From positions 1-64,000 of the forward strand of contig JAQTYU010000010.1 in assembly GCA_028688145.1 (NCBI GenBank): DNA of 64,000 nucleotides, read 5' to 3'. Below, in pieces: positions 46,860 to 54,549 of the stretch; position 1 is the stretch's first letter, and each line of letters starts with the position of its first letter. A program made the position numbers and the translations under genes. The DNA is from Thiotrichaceae bacterium (GTDB lineage Bacteria; Pseudomonadota; Gammaproteobacteria; Beggiatoales; Beggiatoaceae). The notes under the pieces were generated by a model. That model was not told the origin of the DNA. It searched no databases and saw nothing but the letters and a program-made list of their open reading frames with translations.

Positions 46860-47090
46860 AGAAACGCTGGGGAATGGTCTTAATGGATTTAAACGCCATT
46901 GACTAATGATGATCAGGGAGAATTAATCTCATTTTTTATCAGTGTGGCTAATTTCGACGACCGCAAGACTTTAGATGGCTAAATTTATTCAAAGCAAGTT
47001 ATACGCGGATAAAGACTATATTTCTAATGCGTTAAAAACGATTGGTGAACGTTTGCGTAGAACAACTCTATCGAAATAACTTGAGGGTTA
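46860..47090 (+). pseudogene. Decayed IS982-like transposase fragment
   Basis: One frame (46905-46982) reads NDDQGELISFFISVANFDDR, and the next frame (from 46975) reads KLYADKDYISNAL. These match the order LxxNDxGELxxFxLTPGNxDDR and KLxxDKGYIS in IS982-family transposases. Stops and the change of frame show that it is broken. A further weak match (NGFKRH) precedes it at about 46885. Terminal repeats were not identified. Confidence 0.6.
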
Positions 47091-47204
47091 TTTACAATAC
47101 TTAATCTTTTCATCGAACTTAGCCTAGTAGAGTATGCCAACGATGAGAGGCGCATCAATCGATATCAATAGTGCCCACGCGAATGATGTGCTAATCGGTG
47201 CATA

Positions 47205-47660
47205 TTATCGTGTTAACTTGAAAGTATCCACGAGCTTATTAAATGATTTTAAATCATTAGCATAATGTGTCTTTGCTGTGCGTAGTATTGCACTGATATT
47301 GCACTGATATTGATTTTTTTTATTGTTTGTTTGTGCGGCGATAATATTATTAATCCATAAAGTATGACTCATTAAATCCTCCTCTTTAAACACTGCACGA
47401 ACTGCGCGAAGCTTATCTAAATGTAGCGATGACCATAAAGCTTGCGAAATAATGGGATTATGTCCTAATAATATGAGCTGGTTTGCATAGTATTTAAGAC
47501 TATCTGATTTAAAAGCAACATTATATTCAGCATTAATATTGATTGTTATAACAAGAGTATTAATAAAATATTGTTCACAATTTTTTATGGAATCATCGAG
47601 AAAAAATAAAATACCATGGTTAGGAGCAGGACTTAATACCACAAAGGGATCATCCCTCAT
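47205..47660 (-). CDS. Hypothetical protein, AT-rich gene
   Basis: This 151-residue ORF matches no family I recognise. It has no signal peptide or membrane helix. It contains a near-aromatic N-terminus (GILFFLDDSIKNCEQYF) and a Lys/Asn-rich C-terminal half. Base composition is clearly lower in GC than the neighbours rnfD and parC, and it lies next to a decayed transposase, so transfer or decay is likely. An 11-bp unit (TGCACTGATAT) is duplicated in tandem at 47289-47310 inside it. It could be a real small accessory gene or a chance frame. Confidence 0.4.
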   Translation of the reverse strand: MRDDPFVVLSPAPNHGILFFLDDSIKNCEQYFINTLVITININAEYNVAFKSDSLKYYANQLILLGHNPIISQALWSSLHLDKLRAVRAVFKEEDLMSHTLWINNIIAAQTNNKKNQYQCNISAILRTAKTHYANDLKSFNKLVDTFKLTR

Positions 47661-47741
47661 TCATAAATGAGGATGTTACAATTCTCTCCTTAACAATATC
47701 AAACTAATCCCTTATTTTCTCGAGCATCGCTGTGAATCATT

Positions 47742-48776
47742 ATGCGTCTTAAAGTATCCAATGCCCCGTACATGCACACTCAGCAAACCGTTAGCCAAAT
47801 CATGCGCCAAGTCTTATACGCGCTGATACCTGCCATTTTGCTGTATGTTTGGTTTTTCGGCTGGGGAATTATCATCAATATCGCCATTGCCAGCACAGTT
47901 GCCGTGAGTGCAGAAGCCTGGGTGTTATGGCTACGCGCCAAACCCGTTCGCGCCACTTTGCAAGACAACAGCGCGTTAGTGATGGCATGGTTATTCGCCC
48001 TCTCCATCCCGCCTTTTCTACCGTGGTGGATGACCGTCATCGGGGCGAGCTTTGGGATAATTTTCGCCAAACAATTGTACGGCGGTTTGGGCTATAACAA
48101 TTTCAATCCCGCGATGGTGGGTTATGCCGTCCTGCTGATTTCATTTCCCGTAGATATGACCCACTGGCCCGCGTTGAGCGAATTAAGCGGACATCCGCTG
48201 AGTTTTTGGGACAGCGTAAGCATTATTTTCACAGGGCAACCCGTCGGCGCGAGCAGCATTGACGCGCTCAGCGGCGCAACGCCTTTGGACACCATGAAAA
48301 CTGCCTTGAAACAATATCGCACCGTGCACGAAATTAAAGCACATCCGCTCTTTGGCGATTTTGGCGCGCGTGGTTGGGAATGGATGGGCAATGCGTTTTT
48401 TCTGGGCGGCTGCTGGCTGATTTATAAGCGGGTGATTACTTGGCATATTCCTGCGGCGGTGCTTGGCAGTTTATTCAGCATGGCAGCGATTTTTTTCTTA
48501 ATCGACCCCGACCGTTATCCTTCGCCCTTATTTCACCTGTTCAGTGGCGCGGCAATGTTGTGCGCATTTTTCATCGCCACCGACCCCGTGAGTGCGGCAA
48601 CTTCCAATAAAGGGCGTTTGATTTTTGGGGCTGGGATTGGCATGTTAATTTATATTATTCGCACTTGGGGCGGTTATCCTGACGGCGTGGCGTTTGCGGT
48701 GTTGCTGATGAATCTTGCCGCGCCTACCTTGGATTATTTCACCAAACCGCGCTTGTTTGGGCAGAGGAGCGAATAA
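47742..48776 (+). CDS. rnfD: Electron transport complex subunit RnfD
   Basis: This 344-residue inner-membrane subunit of the Rnf (Rsx) complex moves electrons between ferredoxin and NADH coupled to ion transport. It starts with SNAPYMHTQQTVSQIMRQVL, typical of RnfD, and has about nine membrane helices. The covalent FMN site is SGATPLDTMKTAL near residue 177, with GYNNFNPAMVGYAVLLISFP and FHLFSGAAMLCAFFIATDPVSAAT as family signatures. It is followed immediately by rnfG. The usual upstream rnfABC and downstream rnfE are not here; the upstream side is a decayed region on the other strand. Confidence 0.95.
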   Translation: MRLKVSNAPYMHTQQTVSQIMRQVLYALIPAILLYVWFFGWGIIINIAIASTVAVSAEAWVLWLRAKPVRATLQDNSALVMAWLFALSIPPFLPWWMTVIGASFGIIFAKQLYGGLGYNNFNPAMVGYAVLLISFPVDMTHWPALSELSGHPLSFWDSVSIIFTGQPVGASSIDALSGATPLDTMKTALKQYRTVHEIKAHPLFGDFGARGWEWMGNAFFLGGCWLIYKRVITWHIPAAVLGSLFSMAAIFFLIDPDRYPSPLFHLFSGAAMLCAFFIATDPVSAATSNKGRLIFGAGIGMLIYIIRTWGGYPDGVAFAVLLMNLAAPTLDYFTKPRLFGQRSE

Positions 48777-49409
48777 ATGCAGGCTTTAAAACCGACCTTA
48801 TGGCGCACGACTTCAAGGCTCACGCTATTTGCCTTTGTGGGCGCAATTTTGATTGTGGGCAGTTATCACAGCACGCGCCAGCAAATTGTGCACAATGAAA
48901 AAATGACTTTATTGCAAACCTTAAACGGGCTGATTCCACCGAGCAGTTATGACAATGATTTAGTCAATGACAGCATTGAAATGGAAAATCGGGCATTTTT
49001 GGGCAGTGCCAAACCGATGACGATTTATCGGGCGCGTAAACAAAAACAAGCGGTTGCTGCCATTATTAATAGCATTGCGCCTGATGGTTACAGCGGAAAT
49101 ATTTATTTGGTGGTGGCGGTGAATTACGATGGCACGCTAGCGGGAGTGCGGGTGCTGTCGCATCAAGAAACCCCAGGTTTAGGCGATTATGTAGAAGAAC
49201 GGCGTTCTAAATGGATTTTAGGATTTAATCAACGTGCTTTAAATAATCCCGAAGAAGCAGGCTGGAAAGTGAAGCGCGATGGCGGCGTATTTGACCAGTT
49301 CACAGGCGCAACGATTACGCCGCGTGCGGTGGTTAAAGCGGTGTATAAAACTTTGTTGTTTTATCAGCAATATCGGGATGCGATCTTTGTGGAGCAGGTT
49401 TCTCATTAA
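48777..49409 (+). CDS. rnfG: Electron transport complex subunit RnfG
   Basis: This 210-residue subunit has one N-terminal membrane helix (LTLFAFVGAILIVGSYHS) and a periplasmic FMN-binding domain with the covalent attachment site FTGATITPRAVVKAV near residue 178. VNYDGTLAGVRVLSHQETPG is the family's upstream signature. It starts directly after the rnfD stop, with GAGGAG upstream inside rnfD, so translation is coupled. The expected next gene, rnfE, is replaced by a photolyase on the opposite strand. Confidence 0.95.
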   Translation: MQALKPTLWRTTSRLTLFAFVGAILIVGSYHSTRQQIVHNEKMTLLQTLNGLIPPSSYDNDLVNDSIEMENRAFLGSAKPMTIYRARKQKQAVAAIINSIAPDGYSGNIYLVVAVNYDGTLAGVRVLSHQETPGLGDYVEERRSKWILGFNQRALNNPEEAGWKVKRDGGVFDQFTGATITPRAVVKAVYKTLLFYQQYRDAIFVEQVSH

Positions 49410-49413
49410 ATTG

Positions 49414-49510
49414 TCTGAACCATAATTCACTTAATTTGCACAATTAGGCTAATTAAAAATCTTATCCTAAATTATGTAAATTGCGTTAATTGTGTGAATT
49501 AAGGTTCAGA
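49414..49510. repeat. Inverted pair of the GAACCnTAATTyAC motif between rnfG and phr
   Basis: TCTGAACCATAATTCAC (49414-49430) and the reverse complement of 49494-49510 differ at one of 17 positions. The two arms flank about 63 bp of AT-rich sequence with further partial pairing (CACAATT/AATTGTG). Lying between convergent genes, it could fold into a long stem and act as a bidirectional terminator. The same motif occurs singly at 29451 and 44377. Confidence 0.7.
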
Positions 49511-49527
49511 CAGACAATTAAAACTTA

Positions 49528-50922
49528 TTAAATGCCCTTCAATTGCTGGTATGCCGCCAACGCTCGTTCACGACTTTGCTGAAAATCTAAGACAGGGGCA
49601 GGATAATTGCGGGGCGGATTAGCTGCCGTCCACGGTGCATGAATGCTGTGTTTATCTAAATTGTTCAATTCAGGAATCCACCGCCGAATATACGCGCCCG
49701 CCTCATCAAATTTGCTGCTTTGTAACATCGGATTGAACAAACGGTAATAGGGCGCAGCATCCGCCCCACAACCTGCCACCCATTGCCAGCCCAGCGTATT
49801 ATTGGCAAGGTCAGCATCTAGCAAGGTTTCCCAAAACCACCGCGCCCCCGTCTGCCAATGAATTAACGCATTTTTTGTCAGCCACGAAGCCACCAACATT
49901 CGCACCCGATTGTGCATCCAGCCTGTGTGCCACAATTCCCGCATTCCTGCATCAATTATCGGAATTCCCGTTTCACCCTGTTGCCACGCCCGCAAAACTT
50001 GCGGATTTTCTTGCCACGGAAAGCGTTCAAACTTCAGGTTTAATGCCTGTTGTGGAGTTTCAGGAAAGTGATACAGCAAATGATAGGCAAATTCGCGCCA
50101 GTACAATTGCCGCTGAAAACTCAATATATCAAGTGCTGGTGCAAAATTTTGCACAGTGGTGAGCACTTGTTGCGGAGAAAGTTCGCCAAAATGCAAATAC
50201 GGCGATAAGCGCGATACGCCCATTATCGCTGGGAAATCTCGTTGTGTGGCATATTCAACGACACGCGAACCAAAGGCGTGTAATTGACACTGTGCCGCCA
50301 CTTCTCCGATGTCCCAAGCCTGATAAAAACCCCTGTCCCAATTCACACGCGGTAATAAATTCAATTCAGCCATTGCAAGCGCGTGTTGTGGCAAAACTTT
50401 GGGCAAAGGAATCTGTTCAGGCGCGGGCAGGGGCGCGGCAATCGGCAAATTTAAACAAGTTTTCCAATACGGCGTAAACACTTTATAGGCTTGTTTACTC
50501 TTATTTTGCACCTGCCACGGTTCATTCAACAACGCACTGTTATAACTTTGTGTGTGAATACCTTGACTACGCAACTGCTGTTTAATCTCAGTGTCGCGAG
50601 CAATCAATGCGGGTTCATACAGCCGATTCCAAAACACTGCGCTGGCTTGAGTTTCCTGAATCAATTGCTGCAAACTGTGCAAACTATTTTCACTGCGAAA
50701 ACAAAAGAGTTGGCTGCGCCGTGTGAGCAATTGTTGTTGCAAGGCGACAAGACTGTGATGCAGCCAGCAACGACTTGCCGCCCCGATTTGCCACGCGCCT
50801 GCTTCATTTGGGGCGTGAATATATACGGGAATGATTTCATAGCCTTGTTGAATTGCAGCAACTAAGGCGGGATTGTCGGCAAGACGTAAATCACGCCGTA
50901 ACCAAAGCAGGGCGGTTGCCAT
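49528..50922 (-). CDS. phr: Deoxyribodipyrimidine photolyase (class I CPD type)
   Basis: This 464-residue flavoprotein uses light to split cyclobutane pyrimidine dimers. The N-terminal alpha/beta antenna domain begins ALLWLRRDLRLADNPAL. The FAD domain has SRLSPYLHFGELSPQQV, WREFAYHLLYHFP, GIPIIDAGMRELWHTGWMHNR and ANNTLGWQWVAGCGADAAPYYRLFNP, split here across separate tracts. The NTLGWQWVAG tract and overall length fit a CPD photolyase rather than a (6-4) enzyme or cryptochrome. GAGAG lies before the ATG. It is a single gene convergent with rnfG. Confidence 0.94.
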   Translation of the reverse strand: MATALLWLRRDLRLADNPALVAAIQQGYEIIPVYIHAPNEAGAWQIGAASRCWLHHSLVALQQQLLTRRSQLFCFRSENSLHSLQQLIQETQASAVFWNRLYEPALIARDTEIKQQLRSQGIHTQSYNSALLNEPWQVQNKSKQAYKVFTPYWKTCLNLPIAAPLPAPEQIPLPKVLPQHALAMAELNLLPRVNWDRGFYQAWDIGEVAAQCQLHAFGSRVVEYATQRDFPAIMGVSRLSPYLHFGELSPQQVLTTVQNFAPALDILSFQRQLYWREFAYHLLYHFPETPQQALNLKFERFPWQENPQVLRAWQQGETGIPIIDAGMRELWHTGWMHNRVRMLVASWLTKNALIHWQTGARWFWETLLDADLANNTLGWQWVAGCGADAAPYYRLFNPMLQSSKFDEAGAYIRRWIPELNNLDKHSIHAPWTAANPPRNYPAPVLDFQQSRERALAAYQQLKGI

Positions 50923-50949
50923 GTTTAACTCTCAAAAGCGGTGGAAAAC

Positions 50950-51141
50950 TTAGCGAATATTATCAACATCGCGTTTGTAATTATCATAATGCTGTCCCGC
51001 TTGTTGACAAGTTTCCATGCGCGTTGTGGGATTTTTTAAACAATCTAATTTATTTTGTTGCTGCATTCCATCGTACCACGCTTGACTTGAACAGCCCGTG
51101 AGCAATAACAGCAAACTGAGGATGTAGAATTTGTGAAACAT
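50950..51141 (-). CDS. Small lipoprotein
   Basis: I choose the ATG at 51141 (63 residues) because GGGAG precedes it and the signal peptide is then compact (MFHKFYILSLLLLLTGCSSQ, lipobox LTGC). The mature part of about 46 residues contains two cysteines (LDCLKNP, METCQQAGQHYDNYK), which could form a disulfide. It should be anchored in the outer membrane. No function can be assigned. It lies 27 bp upstream of phr on the same strand and might share its transcript. Confidence 0.75.
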   Translation of the reverse strand: MFHKFYILSLLLLLTGCSSQAWYDGMQQQNKLDCLKNPTTRMETCQQAGQHYDNYKRDVDNIR

Positions 51142-51218
51142 GAAAAACTCCCGAAATTTTGTGAATAAAATGATTAGCAATCAGTTTATTTTAACAGCGT
51201 GCGGATTTAAAGCTTGAC

Positions 51219-51360
51219 TGAAGCCCCTAACCTCCTAAAGGGGACTAAAGATTAAACACAAACATGCTCTTATCTTTAAAAGTTCCCTTTAGGGGATTTA
51301 GGGGCTGGTTTTATTGTGTAAGTCTAATCGATTGCGCGACAAGCCACCAAATCCCCTAAA
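51219..51360. repeat. REP-like palindrome array upstream of the glycosyltransferase gene
   Basis: A unit at 51219-51250 (GAAGCCCCTAACCTCCTAAA) and an inverted relative at 51281-51306 (CCCTTTAGGGGATTTAGGGG) match those at 36199 and 37268. A third partial copy (AAATCCCCTAAA) is at 51349-51360. Confidence 0.7.
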
Positions 51361-51425
51361 TTGATCGCAAGGCTTTAGCAACATGTTAAGATAGCGGGCA
51401 ATTTTATCTTTAATGATTATTCGTT

Positions 51426-52151
51426 ATGAATACCGCTGATTCTATTATCATAATCATCCCTGCCAAAAATGAAGAGGATAGCATTGCGCAGGTGTTGGGA
51501 GATTTAAAAGCCCGTTTTCCCTATCCGATTGTCGTCATCAACGATGCCAGCACCGATAACACCGTCGCGATTGCTGAACAAGCAGGGGCGCGCGTGCTCA
51601 CGCTCAGCATCTCGCTCGGGGCGTGGGGCGCGATTCAGACAGGGCTACGCTATGCCTTGCGCGAAGGTTTCGAGATTGCCATCACGATGGATGCTGACGG
51701 GCAACATGAAGCCGATTCATTGCCCAGCTTGCTTGCACCGATTATGACCCGCAAAGCCGACGTAACCATCGGCGCATTTACCCAACGCGGCAGTTTCGCG
51801 CGTCATGTCGCATGGTCTTTATTTCGCAAATTGTCAGGCTTGAGTTTAGAAGATTTAACTTCAGGCTTGCGGGCGTATACCACCCCCGCAATTCGTTTGC
51901 TCGCCTCGCCTGCGGCAACTTTATTAGATTATCAAGACATGGGCGTATTAATGTTATTGCAACGCGCCCAATTACGCATTCAAGAAGTGCCGATTTCGAT
52001 GCGTCCGCGCTTATTGGGGAAATCGCGTATTTTCAGTTCATGGTGGGCGGTCAGCAATTACATGCTGTATACCGCTATTTTATGCCTTGCACATGGCTCT
52101 CATTACTTCCGTAAAAATAAATGTCCTATCAAATCACCTCAGCCATTTTAG
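51426..52151 (+). CDS. Family 2 glycosyltransferase (dolichyl-phosphate mannose synthase-like)
   Basis: This 241-residue GT-A enzyme starts IIIIIPAKNEEDSIAQVLGDL. It continues PIVVINDASTDNTVAIAEQAGA and has the nucleotide-sugar/metal site TMDADGQHEADSL near residue 90. DLTSGLRAYT follows, as in undecaprenyl- or dolichyl-phosphate sugar synthases. It likely transfers a sugar from a nucleotide donor to a lipid carrier at the cytoplasmic face of the membrane; donor and acceptor are not known. The C-terminal part is weakly hydrophobic. It overlaps the following DUF2304 gene by 31 bp, a common pair. Confidence 0.87.
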   Translation: MNTADSIIIIIPAKNEEDSIAQVLGDLKARFPYPIVVINDASTDNTVAIAEQAGARVLTLSISLGAWGAIQTGLRYALREGFEIAITMDADGQHEADSLPSLLAPIMTRKADVTIGAFTQRGSFARHVAWSLFRKLSGLSLEDLTSGLRAYTTPAIRLLASPAATLLDYQDMGVLMLLQRAQLRIQEVPISMRPRLLGKSRIFSSWWAVSNYMLYTAILCLAHGSHYFRKNKCPIKSPQPF

Positions 52152-52462
52152 GCATCAGCCTTGCCCTGATTATTCTGCTGTTAATTCGCCGCGACCGCCT
52201 GCATTCTCGTCATGCGATTTGGTGGTTATTCGTTGCCGTGTTTGTGATGATTTTGGGAATTTTTCCCAGAATTATTGATTATATCGCCTTAAAACTGGGC
52301 GTGAATTATCCCCCAACTTTGCTGTTTAGTTTAGGCATGGCGATGATTTTATTAAAAGTGCTCAGCATTGATTTACACCAATCGCAATTGGAACGTAAAA
52401 CCCGCCGTCTAGCACAACGCCTCGCGCTGCTCGAAGGCGACAAGCAACAGCATGATGATTAG
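52121..52462 (+). CDS. DUF2304 small membrane protein
   Basis: This 113-residue protein has three predicted membrane segments: ITSAILGISLALIILLLI, WWLFVAVFVMILGIFP and LLFSLGMAMILLKVLSID. A charged C-terminal helix (LERKTRRLAQRLALLEGD) follows. This is the layout of DUF2304, whose members usually sit beside GT2 lipid-linked sugar synthases. Here it overlaps such a gene by 31 bp. I infer that it helps anchor or partner that enzyme; no activity is known. Confidence 0.85.
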   Translation: MSYQITSAILGISLALIILLLIRRDRLHSRHAIWWLFVAVFVMILGIFPRIIDYIALKLGVNYPPTLLFSLGMAMILLKVLSIDLHQSQLERKTRRLAQRLALLEGDKQQHDD

Positions 52463-52478
52463 CCTTGTTTAATTCGCT

Positions 52479-53918
52479 GTGATTTTGCACCCGCGCTCGA
52501 TTCGGAACTTAATTTTACTGGGCTTTTCGCTGGTGGCTTTGCCGCTGGTGTGCGCTTTGGTTTACACCGCGTTCTATGTGGAAAAACTGGTGGTGCAAAG
52601 TCAGGAAACTGTGCTGCAAGCGATGCGCGTCACCCAAAGCAGCAATCACTTGGTGGATTTAATCACCGACATGGAACGCAACGCCCGCCAATTCCAAGTA
52701 TTAAACGACAAAAGCTTATTAAAACTGTATGCCGAAAATCATCGCGATGGGCAAGATATTCTCAAAAATCTGCAAAAACTTGATGATGACGAGTCCTACA
52801 AACGCTTATTGAATGAATTCAGTGAGCGCGAAACCGCTATTTTTAAAACTCTGTCTGCGCCCAATAATTCCGCAAAAACCCTACAACAAGCAATTAGTGG
52901 TTTTAAGAATTTGGAGCGGGTTGCTGAAAATATTCACACTGCCAGCCAAAATATCATTAAAGTCAAATTGGAACAGGTCGAAAACACCGCTGCTTCCGCA
53001 GAAAATGTGCTGGTGTGGCAAGCGGTCGCGCTTGTACCCGTTGCCTTGCTAATCACTGCGATTTTTACCGTGCTGATTACCCGCCCAATTAAGCAAATTG
53101 ACCAAGCGATTCGCACCCTTGGCGAAGGACAATTTACCGCCAGCGTGCAAATTTCAGGGCCTGAAGATTTGGTACAACTTGGGCAGCGGCTGAATTGGCT
53201 GCGTTTACGACTTTTGGAATTGGAGCAGGAAAAAAACAAATTTCTGCGCCACGTTTCCCACGAATTAAAAACCCCCTTAACCGCCATTCGTGAAGGCAGT
53301 GAATTATTGCTGGATGAAATTGTGGGAAAACTGCATCCCGAGCAGCGCGAAATCGTGCAAATTCTCAAAAAGAATAGTTTGCATCTGCAAAAACTGATTG
53401 AGAATTTACTGAATTTCAGCGCGGCGCACTTTCAAAATATCAATTTAACCATTGAAGAACAGCATTTAAAATCCCTCATTTTGCAAGTGATTAATGATCA
53501 CAGTTTGCAAATTAAGTCTAAGTCCTTGCAAGTTGATACAGATTTAGAAGAGCTTAATTTTGAAGGAGATGCAGAAAAACTCAAAAGTATTATTGATAAT
53601 CTACTCTCGAATGCGTTTAAATATGCTCCACCCGGTACGACGGTGTATTTAAAACTCTACGAGCAAGGCGACTTCGCGATTTTTGAAGTCGCCGATCAAG
53701 GGGTAGGTATATCGACCACGGACCGCCCCAAGATTTTTGAAGCCTTTTATCAAGGGCAACTTCATGCACAAGGTGCAATCAAGGGCAGCGGTTTGGGCTT
53801 GTCGATTGTTAAAGAATATGTACAAGCGCATCATGGCAAGGTTGAATTATTGGAAACCCGCTGTGGCGCGCACTTTCGCGTGACGTTGCCAAAAAACTAT
53901 GTGGATTCTGCTTGTTAG
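52479..53918 (+). CDS. qseE: Sensor histidine kinase of the QseE/GlrK type
   Basis: This 479-residue inner-membrane kinase uses a GTG start. Membrane helices near residues 11-33 and 178-197 flank a periplasmic, mostly helical sensor. HAMP follows at about 195-248. HisKA has FLRHVSHELKTPLTAIREGS with the phosphorylated histidine near 258. The ATPase domain has DNLLSNAFKYAP, DQGVGIS and GSGLGLSIVKEYV. Gene order with a lipoprotein and a sigma-54 activator identifies the QseEGF (GlrK-YfhG-GlrR) operon, which senses envelope stress and signals such as epinephrine in enteric bacteria. The sensed cue here is unknown. It overlaps the next gene by 20 bp. Confidence 0.9.
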   Translation: MILHPRSIRNLILLGFSLVALPLVCALVYTAFYVEKLVVQSQETVLQAMRVTQSSNHLVDLITDMERNARQFQVLNDKSLLKLYAENHRDGQDILKNLQKLDDDESYKRLLNEFSERETAIFKTLSAPNNSAKTLQQAISGFKNLERVAENIHTASQNIIKVKLEQVENTAASAENVLVWQAVALVPVALLITAIFTVLITRPIKQIDQAIRTLGEGQFTASVQISGPEDLVQLGQRLNWLRLRLLELEQEKNKFLRHVSHELKTPLTAIREGSELLLDEIVGKLHPEQREIVQILKKNSLHLQKLIENLLNFSAAHFQNINLTIEEQHLKSLILQVINDHSLQIKSKSLQVDTDLEELNFEGDAEKLKSIIDNLLSNAFKYAPPGTTVYLKLYEQGDFAIFEVADQGVGISTTDRPKIFEAFYQGQLHAQGAIKGSGLGLSIVKEYVQAHHGKVELLETRCGAHFRVTLPKNYVDSAC

Positions 53919-54549
53919 ACCTACGCATTTCTGGCTAAGGCTAGGCGTTTGTGCTTTACCCTTAGCGGCTTGTAGTGCGCCCGCCAATACTACGCCCAGT
54001 GCTGCCCCTTTCCCCGCCATGACAACTGCGGCTTTCCCGCTACAGCCGCCGACACCGCTCAATCCCAGTGTCACCCCCAAAGAGGATTTATTAGCCTTTC
54101 TTTTAAATTATTCTCAACAAATTCAAAGTTTGCCCTTGCCCGTGTTGGGACAAGAATTGCAAGTAGTGTTGCAACATTTCAAGGCAGAAGATGTGCCGAA
54201 ACATCGTTTAAAACTGGTGTTATTACACGGATTTGCACACGCCAATCAGCGCAACGATAAACTGGCTTTGGAATTGCTCGATGGCGCATTGCAAAAAACA
54301 GAGGCGATTGATGTCAACTTGTTGGCATATTTACGTTTTCTGCAACGCATTTTATTGGAACGTGTGGAAACTGAACGGCGCAACCAATTGTTATATAACG
54401 CCTGCGAGCAACGTCTTAAGCAAGAACGTAAGGAACGTGTAGACTTGCTTGAACAACGCACCAGACTCCAGCAAAAACTCGAGGCACTGAAAAATATTGA
54501 ACGTAGCCTTAATGATCGTGGCAAGCCCGCTGCTTTGGATAAACCTTAA
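53899..54549 (+). CDS. qseG: QseG-like outer-membrane lipoprotein
   Basis: This 216-residue protein has a lipoprotein signal (FWLRLGVCALPLAAC, lipobox PLAAC near residue 25), a Pro/Ala/Thr-rich linker and a helical C-terminal half. It ends in a coiled coil (LLYNACEQRLKQERKERVDL and onward). QseG/YfhG lies between kinase and regulator in this operon and, in enteric bacteria, binds QseE and modulates its signalling. Sequence conservation of the family is low, so the call rests mainly on gene order, lipobox and length. It overlaps both neighbours, by 20 bp and 1 bp. Confidence 0.8.
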   Translation: MWILLVRPTHFWLRLGVCALPLAACSAPANTTPSAAPFPAMTTAAFPLQPPTPLNPSVTPKEDLLAFLLNYSQQIQSLPLPVLGQELQVVLQHFKAEDVPKHRLKLVLLHGFAHANQRNDKLALELLDGALQKTEAIDVNLLAYLRFLQRILLERVETERRNQLLYNACEQRLKQERKERVDLLEQRTRLQQKLEALKNIERSLNDRGKPAALDKP

